DNA from: CAVQZC01 sp963718315
Lineage (GTDB): Bacteria; Actinomycetota; Thermoleophilia; Gaiellales; JAICJC01
Assembly (NCBI GenBank): GCA_963718315.1
Contig: CAVQZC010000010.1
Coordinates: 248,001 to 312,000, forward strand
Length of the DNA stretch: 64,000 nucleotides
Direction of reading: 5' to 3'
Of the stretch, positions 8,069 through 15,927 are shown piece by piece. The notes beneath the pieces are model-generated. The model did not search any database. It was not told the DNA's origin and saw only the letters and a program-made list of their open reading frames with translations. Position numbers and translations under genes: made by a program. Within the stretch, counting starts at the first letter, position 1; every line of letters begins with the position of its first letter.

Positions 8069-9341
8069 GCGACTCCTCGAGCCGGTCGAGGCCGGCGTCC
8101 AGGTCTTCCTGCGGTGCGCTGATCGGCACCAGGATCCGAAGCACGTTGTCGTAGATGCCCGTCTTCAGCAGCAGCAGGCCGCGGTCGAGGGCGCCGGCGA
8201 CGGTCGCCGCCGCGATGTCGGACGCCGGCTCGCGCGTCTCTCGGTCCTTGACCAGCTCGATCGCCGCCATCGGCCCGATGCCGCGCACCTCGCCGATCGA
8301 CGGCACCCGCTCGGCGAGCGCGTTCAGGCGCTCCATGATGTGCTCTCCGGCCTGCTTCGACCGGGCCAGGAACTCGGGCGAGGAGATCGCCTTCAGGCTC
8401 TCGACGCCGGCTGCGCAGGCCACCGGGTTGCCGCCGTACGTGGAGCCGAGGCCGCCCAGGTGCACCGAGTCGATGACGTCGGCCCGGCCGACCACGCCGG
8501 CCAGCGGCATGCCCGAGGCGAGCGACTTGCCCACCGTCATCAGGTCGGGCACCACGCCGGCGTGCTCGATCGCCCAGAGCGTGCCGGTGCGGCCCATGCC
8601 GGACTGCACCTCGTCGTTGATGTAGAGGATGCCGTAGTCCTCGCAGCGCTTCTTGAGCTCGCGGATGAACTCGGGCGGCATGACGGTGAAGCCGCCCTCG
8701 CCCTGCACCGGCTCGAGGATCACGCAGGCGACCGACGCCGGATCCACGTGCGCCTTGAACATGAAGTCGATGCCGGCCAGCGCGTCCTTCGTGCTGACGC
8801 CCCGGTAGGGATAGGGCGCCGGAGCGCGGTAGATCTCCGGAGCAAACGGCCCCATGCCGCGCTTGTAGACCAGCTTCGACGTCAGCGACATGGTCAGCAG
8901 GGTGCGCCCGTGGAAGCCGCGGTCGAAGGTGATCACCGCGTCACGACCGGTGAAGTAGCGCGAGATCTTGACGGCGTTCTCGACGGCTTCCGCGCCCGAG
9001 TTGATGAGGAGGGCCTTCTTGTCGAAGTCGCCCGGCGAGAGCTCGCACAGCATCTTGCAGACCTCGAGGTAGGGCTCGTAGCCGGCGACCGGGAAGCATG
9101 CGTGCAGCAGCGCGCCGGCCTGTTCGCGGATCGCTGCCACCACCGCGTCAGGCGTATGGCCGAGGTTGAGGACGCCGATGCCGCCGGCGAAATCGATGTA
9201 CTCGCGGCCGTCGACGTCGGTCAGCCGGGCGCCGTGCGCGTGGTCGGCGAAGATCGGCTGGATCGACACGCCGCGGGCGACATAGCGGTCGCGCGTGGCC
9301 ATCAGTTCGTCAGTTCGCGGAGTGGTTGCCTGATCAAGCAT
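8052..9341 (-). CDS. gabT: 4-Aminobutyrate aminotransferase
   Basis: 429 aa, class III (fold type I) pyridoxal-phosphate aminotransferase. The PLP Schiff-base lysine is K272 in MTVGKSLASGMPL; NSGAEAVENAVK (about 114-125) binds the phosphate and NDEVQSGMGRTG (about 242-253) carries the Asp that contacts the pyridine nitrogen. The extended match to GabT (ILEPVQGEGGF, GSTYGGNPVACAA) supports transfer of the GABA amino group to 2-oxoglutarate, giving succinate semialdehyde. It is the first gene of the minus-strand cluster with potABCD. Ribosome site AGGAAGG precedes the ATG. Related 5-aminovalerate or ornithine substrates cannot be excluded. Confidence 0.88.
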   Translation of the reverse strand: MLDQATTPRTDELMATRDRYVARGVSIQPIFADHAHGARLTDVDGREYIDFAGGIGVLNLGHTPDAVVAAIREQAGALLHACFPVAGYEPYLEVCKMLCELSPGDFDKKALLINSGAEAVENAVKISRYFTGRDAVITFDRGFHGRTLLTMSLTSKLVYKRGMGPFAPEIYRAPAPYPYRGVSTKDALAGIDFMFKAHVDPASVACVILEPVQGEGGFTVMPPEFIRELKKRCEDYGILYINDEVQSGMGRTGTLWAIEHAGVVPDLMTVGKSLASGMPLAGVVGRADVIDSVHLGGLGSTYGGNPVACAAGVESLKAISSPEFLARSKQAGEHIMERLNALAERVPSIGEVRGIGPMAAIELVKDRETREPASDIAAATVAGALDRGLLLLKTGIYDNVLRILVPISAPQEDLDAGLDRLEESLVAAS

Positions 9342-9377
9342 GCGTGAGCCCTTCCTGCCGTCGCAAATGTGCCAACG

Positions 9378-9383
9378 AGTATA
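9378..9383 (-). promoter_or_regulatory. -10 box upstream of gabT-potABCD
   Basis: TATACT read on the minus strand, 37 nt before the gabT start, which has its own ribosome site. No convincing -35 box. It lies in the 162-bp divergent spacer that also serves the plus-strand aminotransferase; a GTCT-AA-AGAC dyad (9434-9443 region) in the same spacer is a possible regulator site. Confidence 0.4.
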
Positions 9384-9503
9384 AGCCCCAGGCCGCCAGA
9401 CCGGGATCCGCTCCTGGTACGATTGGCCAGATTGTCTAAAGACCGCCGGTCCATGGCTCCGGGCCGGGCGGGTCGATGCCCGAGGGAAAGGACCGGCTGC
9501 AGC

Positions 9504-10928
9504 ATGACGATGAACGGGTCACAGGGAGCGAAGTCTCACGAGCAGCTCCAGGAGGCGGCCAGGCGCCACCTCATGATGCATTTCACCCGGAACGGCGCCT
9601 ATCAGCATGACGAGGTGCCCATCATCAGCCACGGCGAAGGCTGCTGGCTCTATGACTCCAAGGGCAAGAAGTACTTCGACGGTCTGTCCGGGCTGTTCTG
9701 CACCCAGATCGGCTACAGCCACGGCGAGGAGCTGGGCGCTGCGGCCGCCAAGCAGATGGCCGAGCTGCCGTTCTACACGAACTGGAGCTACGCCCACCCG
9801 CGGTCCATCGAGCTGGCCGAGCGCGTCGCCAACCTGGCGCCGGGAGACCTGAACCGCGTGTTCTTCTGCTCCGGCGGCTCCGAGGCCAACGACTCGATCA
9901 TCAAGCTGGTCAAACAGCACCACCAGCTGAACGGCGAACGCAATCGCTACAAGATGATCGCCCGCCGGATCGCCTACCACGGCACCACGCTGGGCGCCCT
10001 GTCGCTGACCGGGATCTACCCGCTGAAGTCGCCGTTCGAGCCGCTGATGCCAGGCGTCCGCCACGTCTCGAACACCAACAGCTACCGCCGCCCCGAGGGC
10101 GAGACCGAGGCGGAGTTCACGCAGTTCCTCCTGGACGAGCTGCGCGACGTGATCGAGCAGGAAGGCCCCTCCTCCGTCGCCGCCGTGTTCGCCGAGCCGG
10201 TTCAGAACTCCGGCGGCACGTTCACTCCGCCGGCCGGCTACTTCCAGGGCGTGCGCGCGATCTGCGACGAGTACGGGATCCTGCTGGTCGCCGACGAGGT
10301 GATCTGCGGGTTCGGCCGACTCGGCGAGTGGTTCGGCTCGGGCAAGTACGACATCCGCCCCGACATCGTCACCTTCGCCAAGGGCGTTGGGTCGGCACAT
10401 GTGCCGCTGGGCGGCGTGCTGATGACCGACCGCGTCGCAGCACCGTTCCTCGAAGGCAACAACGTTTTCAACCACGGCATCACGTACGGCGGCCACCCGG
10501 TGTCCTGCGCGGTCGCCCTGGCGAACCTCGACGTCATGGAGCGCGAGGACGTGATCGGCAACGTGCAACGCAACGAGCCGTACTTCCGCGAGCTGCTGAA
10601 GCGGCTGGGTGAGAAGCCGATCGTCGGCGACGTGCGCGGCGCGGGCTACTTCATGTCACTCGAGCTGGTCAAGGACAAGGAGACCAAGCAGACGTTCGAC
10701 GAGGAGGAGTCGGAGTTCCTGCTGCGCAACTTCCTGTCCTCGCGGCTGTACGACGCCGGGCTGATCTGCCGGGCCGACGACCGCGGCGATCCGGTGATCC
10801 AGCTGTCTCCGCCACTGGTCGCCACGCGCGACGATCTCGACTACATCCACGACGTGCTCGACACGGTGCTCGACGACGCCTGGTCGGAGATGCACACGCA
10901 CCAGAACCGACAGATCGTTCGCGGCTAA
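9504..10928 (+). CDS. Class III aminotransferase, putrescine/omega-amine:pyruvate type
   Basis: 474 aa from the ATG at 9504; a longer frame to 9369 overlaps the promoter and is rejected. Class III PLP enzyme: phosphate site FCSGGSEANDSIIK (about 121-134), Asp in VADEVICGFGRLG, Schiff-base lysine K293 in FAKGVGSAHVPLG. The sequence ISHGEGCWLYDSKGKKYFDG and the GVG after the lysine fit the omega-amino acid/diamine:pyruvate branch (SpuC-like). Next to a polyamine importer and gabT it would convert putrescine or a related amine to the aminoaldehyde. It is divergent from gabT and followed after 23 nt by pucR. Exact substrate is inference. Confidence 0.82.
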   Translation: MTMNGSQGAKSHEQLQEAARRHLMMHFTRNGAYQHDEVPIISHGEGCWLYDSKGKKYFDGLSGLFCTQIGYSHGEELGAAAAKQMAELPFYTNWSYAHPRSIELAERVANLAPGDLNRVFFCSGGSEANDSIIKLVKQHHQLNGERNRYKMIARRIAYHGTTLGALSLTGIYPLKSPFEPLMPGVRHVSNTNSYRRPEGETEAEFTQFLLDELRDVIEQEGPSSVAAVFAEPVQNSGGTFTPPAGYFQGVRAICDEYGILLVADEVICGFGRLGEWFGSGKYDIRPDIVTFAKGVGSAHVPLGGVLMTDRVAAPFLEGNNVFNHGITYGGHPVSCAVALANLDVMEREDVIGNVQRNEPYFRELLKRLGEKPIVGDVRGAGYFMSLELVKDKETKQTFDEEESEFLLRNFLSSRLYDAGLICRADDRGDPVIQLSPPLVATRDDLDYIHDVLDTVLDDAWSEMHTHQNRQIVRG

Positions 10929-10951
10929 CCAACAGTAGGGAGCTCGGCACC

Positions 10952-12388
10952 ATGCTGACGGTCGCCGACATCCTGGCCACAGATGGGCTCGACCTCACGC
11001 TGCAGGCGGGTGCCGGCGGCTGCACGCATCCGGTGCGCTGGGTGCATACCAGCGAGCTGGACGACCCGACCCCGTGGCTGCGAGGCGGCGAGCTGCTGCT
11101 GACCACAGGGCAGCCGCTGCAGCGTGACCCGGCCGGGTACGTCCGCCGGCTGGCGCAGCACGGGCTGCCGGCCCTCGGCCTGGGGCTCGGCTTTGGGTTC
11201 GACGAGGCGCCGGCGGCCGCTCTGGAGGAGGCGGAGCAGCACTCGTTCCCGCTGTTCACGATCCCCTACGAGGTGCCGTTCATCGCGATCAGCGAGGCGG
11301 TCTTTGCGGCCCTGGTCGATGCCCGCGTGCAGGCGATCGAGAGCCTGACGCATCTGGTGCTCGACGATCGTGGGCTGGACGCCATGCTGGCCGAGATGGC
11401 ACGGGCGTCCGGCAGCGCGCTCTGCCTCCGCGACGCCGGCGGTCGTGTGCTCGCCGAGACGGCCGAGATCCAGCCCGGCGACCCGGGTGCGATCCGGCTG
11501 CCTCTGGTCACCGGTTCGCAGGTCGAGGCGGAGCTGCTGGCGCAGCCGGGCGAGCGATGCGACCGCCAGCTCCTCCACCACGTCCGCACGGTGCTCGCGG
11601 TCGAGCTGTTGAAGCGACGCGCGGTCACGGAGGCGGAGCAGCGGCTGGCCGGCGACCTGGTCGAGTCGGTGCTGTCGGGCGAGATCGGCGAGCGGGAGCT
11701 GCGCCGGAAGCTGGCCGCGTTCGGCTTCGCCGGCGAGCTACCGCTCAGCTTTGCGCTGCTGCGACCTGCGCAGCCCGGTGCCCGGCAACTGGCCGAGCTG
11801 CTCGAGGACGCAGGGCGCTTCGGTCCCGCCGGAGCGCGAGACGGCGGCGTCGCAGTGCTGATCGAGGCGGCCGATGACGATGCCGCCGAGGCAGGGGCCC
11901 GTCGCCTGCTGGACGAGACCGGCGCCGCCGCCGGAGGCGTCGGCAGAGTGCGCGTCAGCCCGTCGGAGCTGCACCGGTCATACGACGAGGCGCTCTACGC
12001 AACGATTGCCCGGCCCGGCAACGGCCACCCGGCGCTGGCGACCTGGCGCGACCTGGGCTCGATCCAGCTGCTGCTGGCACTCCACGGCGAGCGTGGCGTG
12101 GAGCTGTACTGCGAGACGCTGCTCGGACCGCTGGTTGCCCACGACCGCGACCACGGCTCGGCCCTCGTCGAGTCACTGCAGGCGTTCATCGAGGCCAACG
12201 GCCGCTGGGCCGACGCCGCCGCCGAGCTGCATGTGCACCGCCACACGCTGCGCTACCGGATGCGGCAGATCGAGCAGCTGACCGGCCGCAGCCTGACCGA
12301 CGCCCGCGACCGCCTGGAGTTGTGGATGGCCCTGCGCGCGCATGCGCTCCAGGAGACGCACCGCGACGGCCGCGCAACGCCGGTCTGA
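10952..12388 (+). CDS. PucR-family transcriptional regulator
   Basis: 478 aa with the three PucR modules: an N-terminal ligand domain (LTVADIL through about residue 125, with RWVHTSELDDPTPWLRGGEL), a central GGDEF-like domain without catalytic signature (about 240-345), and a C-terminal helix-turn-helix (NGRWADAAAELHVHRHTLRYRMRQIEQLTG, about 412-441). PucR-type activators control catabolism of purines, amines, GABA and amino acids. It is 23 nt after the aminotransferase gene with ribosome site AGGGAG, so it probably regulates this polyamine/GABA locus from within its own operon. Confidence 0.9.
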   Translation: MLTVADILATDGLDLTLQAGAGGCTHPVRWVHTSELDDPTPWLRGGELLLTTGQPLQRDPAGYVRRLAQHGLPALGLGLGFGFDEAPAAALEEAEQHSFPLFTIPYEVPFIAISEAVFAALVDARVQAIESLTHLVLDDRGLDAMLAEMARASGSALCLRDAGGRVLAETAEIQPGDPGAIRLPLVTGSQVEAELLAQPGERCDRQLLHHVRTVLAVELLKRRAVTEAEQRLAGDLVESVLSGEIGERELRRKLAAFGFAGELPLSFALLRPAQPGARQLAELLEDAGRFGPAGARDGGVAVLIEAADDDAAEAGARRLLDETGAAAGGVGRVRVSPSELHRSYDEALYATIARPGNGHPALATWRDLGSIQLLLALHGERGVELYCETLLGPLVAHDRDHGSALVESLQAFIEANGRWADAAAELHVHRHTLRYRMRQIEQLTGRSLTDARDRLELWMALRAHALQETHRDGRATPV

Positions 12389-12447
12389 CGTCACTGCGAG
12401 TCGGGCGTTACATCTGAGTGCCGTCGCGTTTGGGGTCTAAGAGCGTG

Positions 12448-12858
12448 CTATCCCAGCGATCGCCGGACGCCGTCGAGGCGCTCGCGCAGATCCTTCACCT
12501 CGGCGGCCTGGCTCTTCACCGCGTCGGCCAGCGCCTGAATACTCGATACCACTGACGCCGTCAGAGCATCGATGTCCTGCGAGCCCGAGGCTGCGGTCGC
12601 GGCAGGCGCGCGGCGGCGGCCGTTGGTCGATGCGGCGCGGCGCGTGCGTGTCGTGCGCCGAGCGGTTGCGCGCGGCTTGCGCAGCGAACCACCTGCGCGC
12701 TTGCGTGCAACTCGATAGTAATTCGCTGCGACGGTACCGGCGCGGCGTCCCGTATCAGCGGAGATCTTCGCGAAAGCCTCGGACCGATTCATACCGCCGG
12801 CGACCAACTTCTCGACCTGCTCGAAGATCTGCTCACCTATCTCACCAGAGCGGGGCAT
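12448..12858 (-). CDS. Small basic DNA-binding (histone H1-like) protein with N-terminal helix-turn-helix
   Basis: 136 aa. Residues 5-52 (IGEQIFEQVEKLVAGGMNRS onward) look like a three-helix DNA-binding unit in which AFAKISADTGRRAGTVAANY is the likely turn and recognition helix. Residues about 53-95 are extremely basic and Arg/Ala/Thr-rich, like histone H1 tails. The last 40 residues (ALTASVVSSIQALADAVKSQ onward) form an amphipathic coiled coil that could oligomerise it. The arrangement suggests a nucleoid-associated or chromatin-bridging protein. I do not recognise a named family. The start is placed at 12858 where AACGAGGTG provides a weak ribosome site; the long upstream frame has no protein character. 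It is divergent from the leucine leader. Confidence 0.75.
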   Translation of the reverse strand: MPRSGEIGEQIFEQVEKLVAGGMNRSEAFAKISADTGRRAGTVAANYYRVARKRAGGSLRKPRATARRTTRTRRAASTNGRRRAPAATAASGSQDIDALTASVVSSIQALADAVKSQAAEVKDLRERLDGVRRSLG

Positions 12859-12898
12859 GCGACACCTCGTTGTTGTATGTGTGGGGAGCGCCGCGGAA

Positions 12899-12904
12899 AC
12901 TATA
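12899..12904 (-). promoter_or_regulatory. -10 box of the small basic protein gene
   Basis: TATAGT on the minus strand, about 40 nt before the ATG at 12858, giving a short conventional 5' leader. Confidence 0.45.
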
Positions 12905-12915
12905 GACGCGATGCA

Positions 12916-12927
12916 GTACTTGTGTAC
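12916..12927. promoter_or_regulatory. GTAC-TTGT-GTAC dyad upstream of small basic protein
   Basis: GTAC (12916-12919) repeats as GTAC (12924-12927) around TTGT. It lies just upstream of the TATAGT box, in the -35 region, where a repressor or autoregulator would act. Possible self-control by the basic HTH protein is inference. Confidence 0.35.
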
Positions 12928-12999
12928 CATATTGCGGTCAGCGACGCCAACAGCGCAGAGGCCCAGCCGGCCGGCCCGCCCGTGTCGCGCAGATCCGGT

Positions 13000-13028
13000 T
13001 TGACGAGCGGCCTGGCGCCGCCTATCCT
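13000..13028 (+). promoter_or_regulatory. Promoter of the leuAB-ilvBNC leader
   Basis: TTGACG (13000-13005), a 17-nt spacer and TATCCT (13023-13028) form the best promoter in the window. Transcription would begin around 13035-13038, directly at the ATG of the leader peptide. Confidence 0.75.
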
Positions 13029-13037
13029 GTGCGCACC

Positions 13038-13160
13038 ATGTCGAGCCGCGCGATTGCCAAGGAGATCCCTGCCCGCTCATTGCTGAGCGGGCGTCCTGTC
13101 GGGCTCCTGTCCGGGTTCGCGCTTTCGCTCCTCGCTCTTCTCGTGCTCCTCGCCCGCTAG
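13038..13160 (+). CDS. Leucine-rich leader peptide of the leu-ilv operon (candidate attenuator)
   Basis: 40 codons beginning at the predicted transcription start, so translated from a leaderless mRNA. 11 residues are leucine, and 6 of the 8 codons 31-38 are leucine, just before a basic end and TAG. Leu-rich leader peptides before leuA are known attenuators in Actinobacteria. Ribosome stalling on the leucine run when leucyl-tRNA is scarce would change folding of the following RNA (hairpins at 13151-13164, 13181-13194 and 13216-13236) and release leuA expression. Six of the leucine codons are CTC pairs whose CTCCT is complementary to the AGGAG of leuA, an alternative way to hide the ribosome site. 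The peptide itself is not expected to have another function. Confidence 0.75.
   Translation: MSSRAIAKEIPARSLLSGRPVGLLSGFALSLLALLVLLAR
13071..13092 (+). promoter_or_regulatory. Hairpin inside the leader-peptide ORF
   Basis: GCCCGCTCA (13071-13079) pairs perfectly with TGAGCGGGC (13084-13092) around TTGC. It spans codons 12-19 of the leader peptide and could act as a pause hairpin that keeps polymerase and ribosome in step. Confidence 0.6.
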
Positions 13161-13215
13161 GGCGACTGGACTTTGCACACGCGCCGACCGGCGCACACGC
13201 ACACGAGAAGACCAC

Positions 13216-13236
13216 GGGAGAGGTGCGTCCTCTCCC
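13216..13236 (+). terminator. Attenuator hairpin before leuA
   Basis: GGGAGAGG (13216-13223), loop TGCGT, CCTCTCCC (13229-13236): a perfect 8-bp GC-rich stem 24 nt before the leuA ATG. It is not followed by a T-run, so it may stop transcription weakly or instead control access to the ribosome site AGGAGGG (13246-13252). A smaller stem GCGCC/GGCGC (13181-13194) and CGCCC/GGGCG (13151-13164, over the leader stop codon) precede it. Confidence 0.55.
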
Positions 13237-13260
13237 CTGATTGCCAGGAGGGTTTGCCGC

Positions 13261-14803
13261 ATGGCACCGAAGACGGACACGGTCCGGATCTTTGACACGA
13301 CGCTGCGCGACGGCGAGCAATCGCCGGGGATCGCGCTGAACCCCGCACGAGAAGGTCGAGATCGCCCGCCAGCTCGAACGGCTGGGGGTCGACATCATCG
13401 AGGCCGGCTTCGCAATCTCCTCACCCGGCGAGGTGGAGGGCGTGCGCGCCGTCTCGCGGGCGGTCGAATGCGTGGTCGCGTCACTGGCCCGCACCAACGA
13501 CGAGGACGTCGACGCGGCCATCGAGTCGCTGTCGGACGCGCGAAACCCGCGCATCCATGTCTTCATTGCAACATCGGACATCCATCTCGAGCACAAGCTG
13601 CGGATGACGCGCGACCAGGTCGTCGCCGGCGCCGACCGCGCCGTGCGGCGTGCAAAGAGCTTCACGTCTGATGTCGAGTTCTCGTGTGAGGACGCGACCC
13701 GCAGTGACCCCGACTTCATGGCGCAGGTCGTGCGCACGGCGATCGCCGCCGGGGCGACCACCATCAACATTCCCGACACCGTCGGCTACACGGTGCCGGA
13801 GGAGTACGCCGAGATCCTGCAGGGCCTGTACGAGCGGGTGCCCGAGCTGGACGACGTGATCCTGTCGGTGCATTGCCACGACGACCTGGGGCTGGCCGTC
13901 GCCAACTCGCTGACCGGCGTGCTGGCCGGCGCGCGTCAGGTGGAGTGCACGATCAACGGCATCGGGGAGCGCGCCGGTAACGCGTCGTTGGAGGAGATCG
14001 TCATGCTCCTGCGCACCCGCCGCCCGCGCTTCGGCGTCGATACGCAAGTCAACAGTCAGGAGATCGTCCGTACGTCACGAATGGTCTCGCGCCTGACAGG
14101 TTATGTCGTACAGCCCAACAAGGCGATCGTTGGACGTAACGCGTTTGCACACGAGGCCGGCATCCACCAGCATGGCGTGATGGCGCACCGGAGGACGTAC
14201 GAGATCATGGACGCCGAGGCTGTCGGGCTGGCCGGGTCGGACATCGTTCTGGGCAAGCACTCCGGCCGTCACGCCCTGCAGCAGGCGTTCGCCGACCTGG
14301 GGTTCACCATCGAGGGCGACGAGCTGAAGCGCGCGTTCCACCGCTTCAAGGAGATCGCCGACAAGAAGCAGAAGATCACGTCGCTGGACCTGGAGGCGAT
14401 CGCATCCGACTCGCTCCGCGAGCGCGAGGACGACCACCGGCTGGTGTCGCTGGCGATCTCGACGCGTACCGGCAGCCCGGCCGAGGCCGAGGTCACCGTT
14501 GCCCAGGGCGACGACGAGCGGACGGCCAGCGCGGAGGGCGACGGCCCGGTGGACGCGGTGTTCCGCGCCATCGGCGAGCTGATGGACACCCCGGTGACGC
14601 TGGTCGAGTACACGATCGGCGCCGTCACCGGCGGGGCCGACGCCCTGGGTGAGGTACGGGTGGTCGTGGAGCACGCCGGCCGCACCTTCGCGAGCCAGGC
14701 CGTGTCCACCGACATCACCCAGGCCTCGGCGGAGGCCTATCTGCGCGCGTGCTCCCACGCGCGTAGCGCGACCGAACCGGAACAAGAGTTGGCAGGAGTC
14801 TGA
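13261..14803 (+). CDS. leuA: 2-Isopropylmalate synthase (one-base frameshift near 13345)
   Basis: Joining the two frames gives about 513 aa. It condenses acetyl-CoA and 2-oxoisovalerate, the first step of leucine synthesis. Catalytic TIM barrel: DTTLRDGEQSPG (residues 12-23), HCHDDLGLAVAN, GIGERAGNASLEE and the metal-binding HEAGIHQHG. A C-terminal LeuA regulatory domain (from about residue 390, AEAEVTVAQGDD and EYTIGAVTGG) binds leucine for feedback inhibition. The frame shifts at an extra G after ACCCC around 13345, with homology continuing cleanly on both sides (LNP / HEKVEIARQLERLG), so a read error is likelier than inactivation. Preceded by a strong AGGAGGG and the leucine leader. First structural gene of leuAB-ilvBNC. 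Confidence 0.9.
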
Positions 14804-14840
14804 TGAAATGACTCGCACGACCGAACAGGCTGGAGAGGAC

Positions 14841-15927
14841 ATGACAAGCACACAGACCAATACCGATCGTCGCCTGCCTTGCCGGCGACGGCATCGGGCC
14901 CGAAGTGATGGCCGAGGCCGGGCGCGTGATCGACGGCGCCTCCCAGCTGTTCGGCATCCGCGTGCGCCAGGTCCATCTCCCGTTCGGCGGTGAGGCGATC
15001 GACCGTTACGGCGAGCCGTTCCCGAGCCACGTGCGAGCGGCGGTGAAGGCGTCCGACGCGGTGCTGCTGGGCGCGGTCGGCGGCCCCCGCTGGGACTCCG
15101 CGCCGCGTCGCCCCGAGGAAGGGCTGCTGGGGCTTCGCAAGGAGCTCGACGCGTACGCCAACCTGAGGCCGGTGCGTCACGCCGACATCGACCTGATCGT
15201 CGTCCGGGAGCTGACCGGCGGCCTCTACTTCGGCGCCAAGGAGCTGTCCGAGGACTCGGCGTCCGACACCTGCACCTACACCCGCGAACAGATCGAGCGG
15301 GTCGCCCGCTGGGCCTTCCGACTGGCGCGCCGCCGAAAGGGCCGCGTTGTCTCAGTGGACAAGGCAAACGTGCTCTCCACCTCCAAGCTGTGGCGCCGCG
15401 TCGTCACCGAGCTCCAGCAGAGCGAGTTCGAGGAGATCACCCTGCACCACGAGCTGGTCGACTCGTTCGCCATGAACCTCGCGACCAAGCCGCAGGCCTA
15501 CGACGTGATCCTGACCGAGAACCTGTTCGGCGACATCCTGTCCGACCTGGCCGCGGCCGTCGGCGGCGGCCTCGGGCTGGCGCCGTCGGCCTCGCTGGGC
15601 AAGGAAGCGCCCGGGATCTTCGAGCCGGTGCACGGCTCGGCCCCCGACATCGCCGGGCAGGGCGAGGCCAACCCGATCGCGATGATCCTGTCGGTGGCGA
15701 TGATGTTCACGTACGGCCTCGGTCGCCGCGACATCGGCCGGGCGATCACGGCGGCCGTCGACGAGGTCATGTCCCAGGGCTACGCCACCGCCGACCAGGT
15801 ATCCGGCGGCCGCGCGTACGCGACCTGGGAGGTCGGCCAGGCCGTCTGCGAGGCGCTGTCCCATCACTCCAGCGGCGGCGGGGAGTTCGCCGCAAACCCT
15901 TATCGTGAGGTGATCGCCCGTGGCTAG
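14841..15927 (+). CDS. leuB: 3-Isopropylmalate dehydrogenase (one-base frameshift near 14865)
   Basis: About 361 aa after correcting one extra base near 14865; the ATG at 14841 has ribosome site GGAGAGG. It oxidises and decarboxylates 3-isopropylmalate with NAD in leucine synthesis. Markers: LAGDGIGPEVM at the N-terminus, LTGGLYFG with the substrate arginines around it, VDKANVL, TENLFGDILSDLAA with the metal-binding Asp, and GSAPDIAGQGEANPIAMI for NAD binding. The frame that holds most of the protein has a stop just upstream (14842) and no start, so the shift is required to give it an N-terminus. Its stop lies inside the ilvB start region. Confidence 0.9.

Noticed and set aside
5679..9347. 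Long open frames on the plus strand opposite potD, potA and gabT.
   Set aside because: They are antisense shadows of high-GC codon usage (rich in Arg, Val, Leu, His), have no motif, and the minus-strand proteins match known families throughout.
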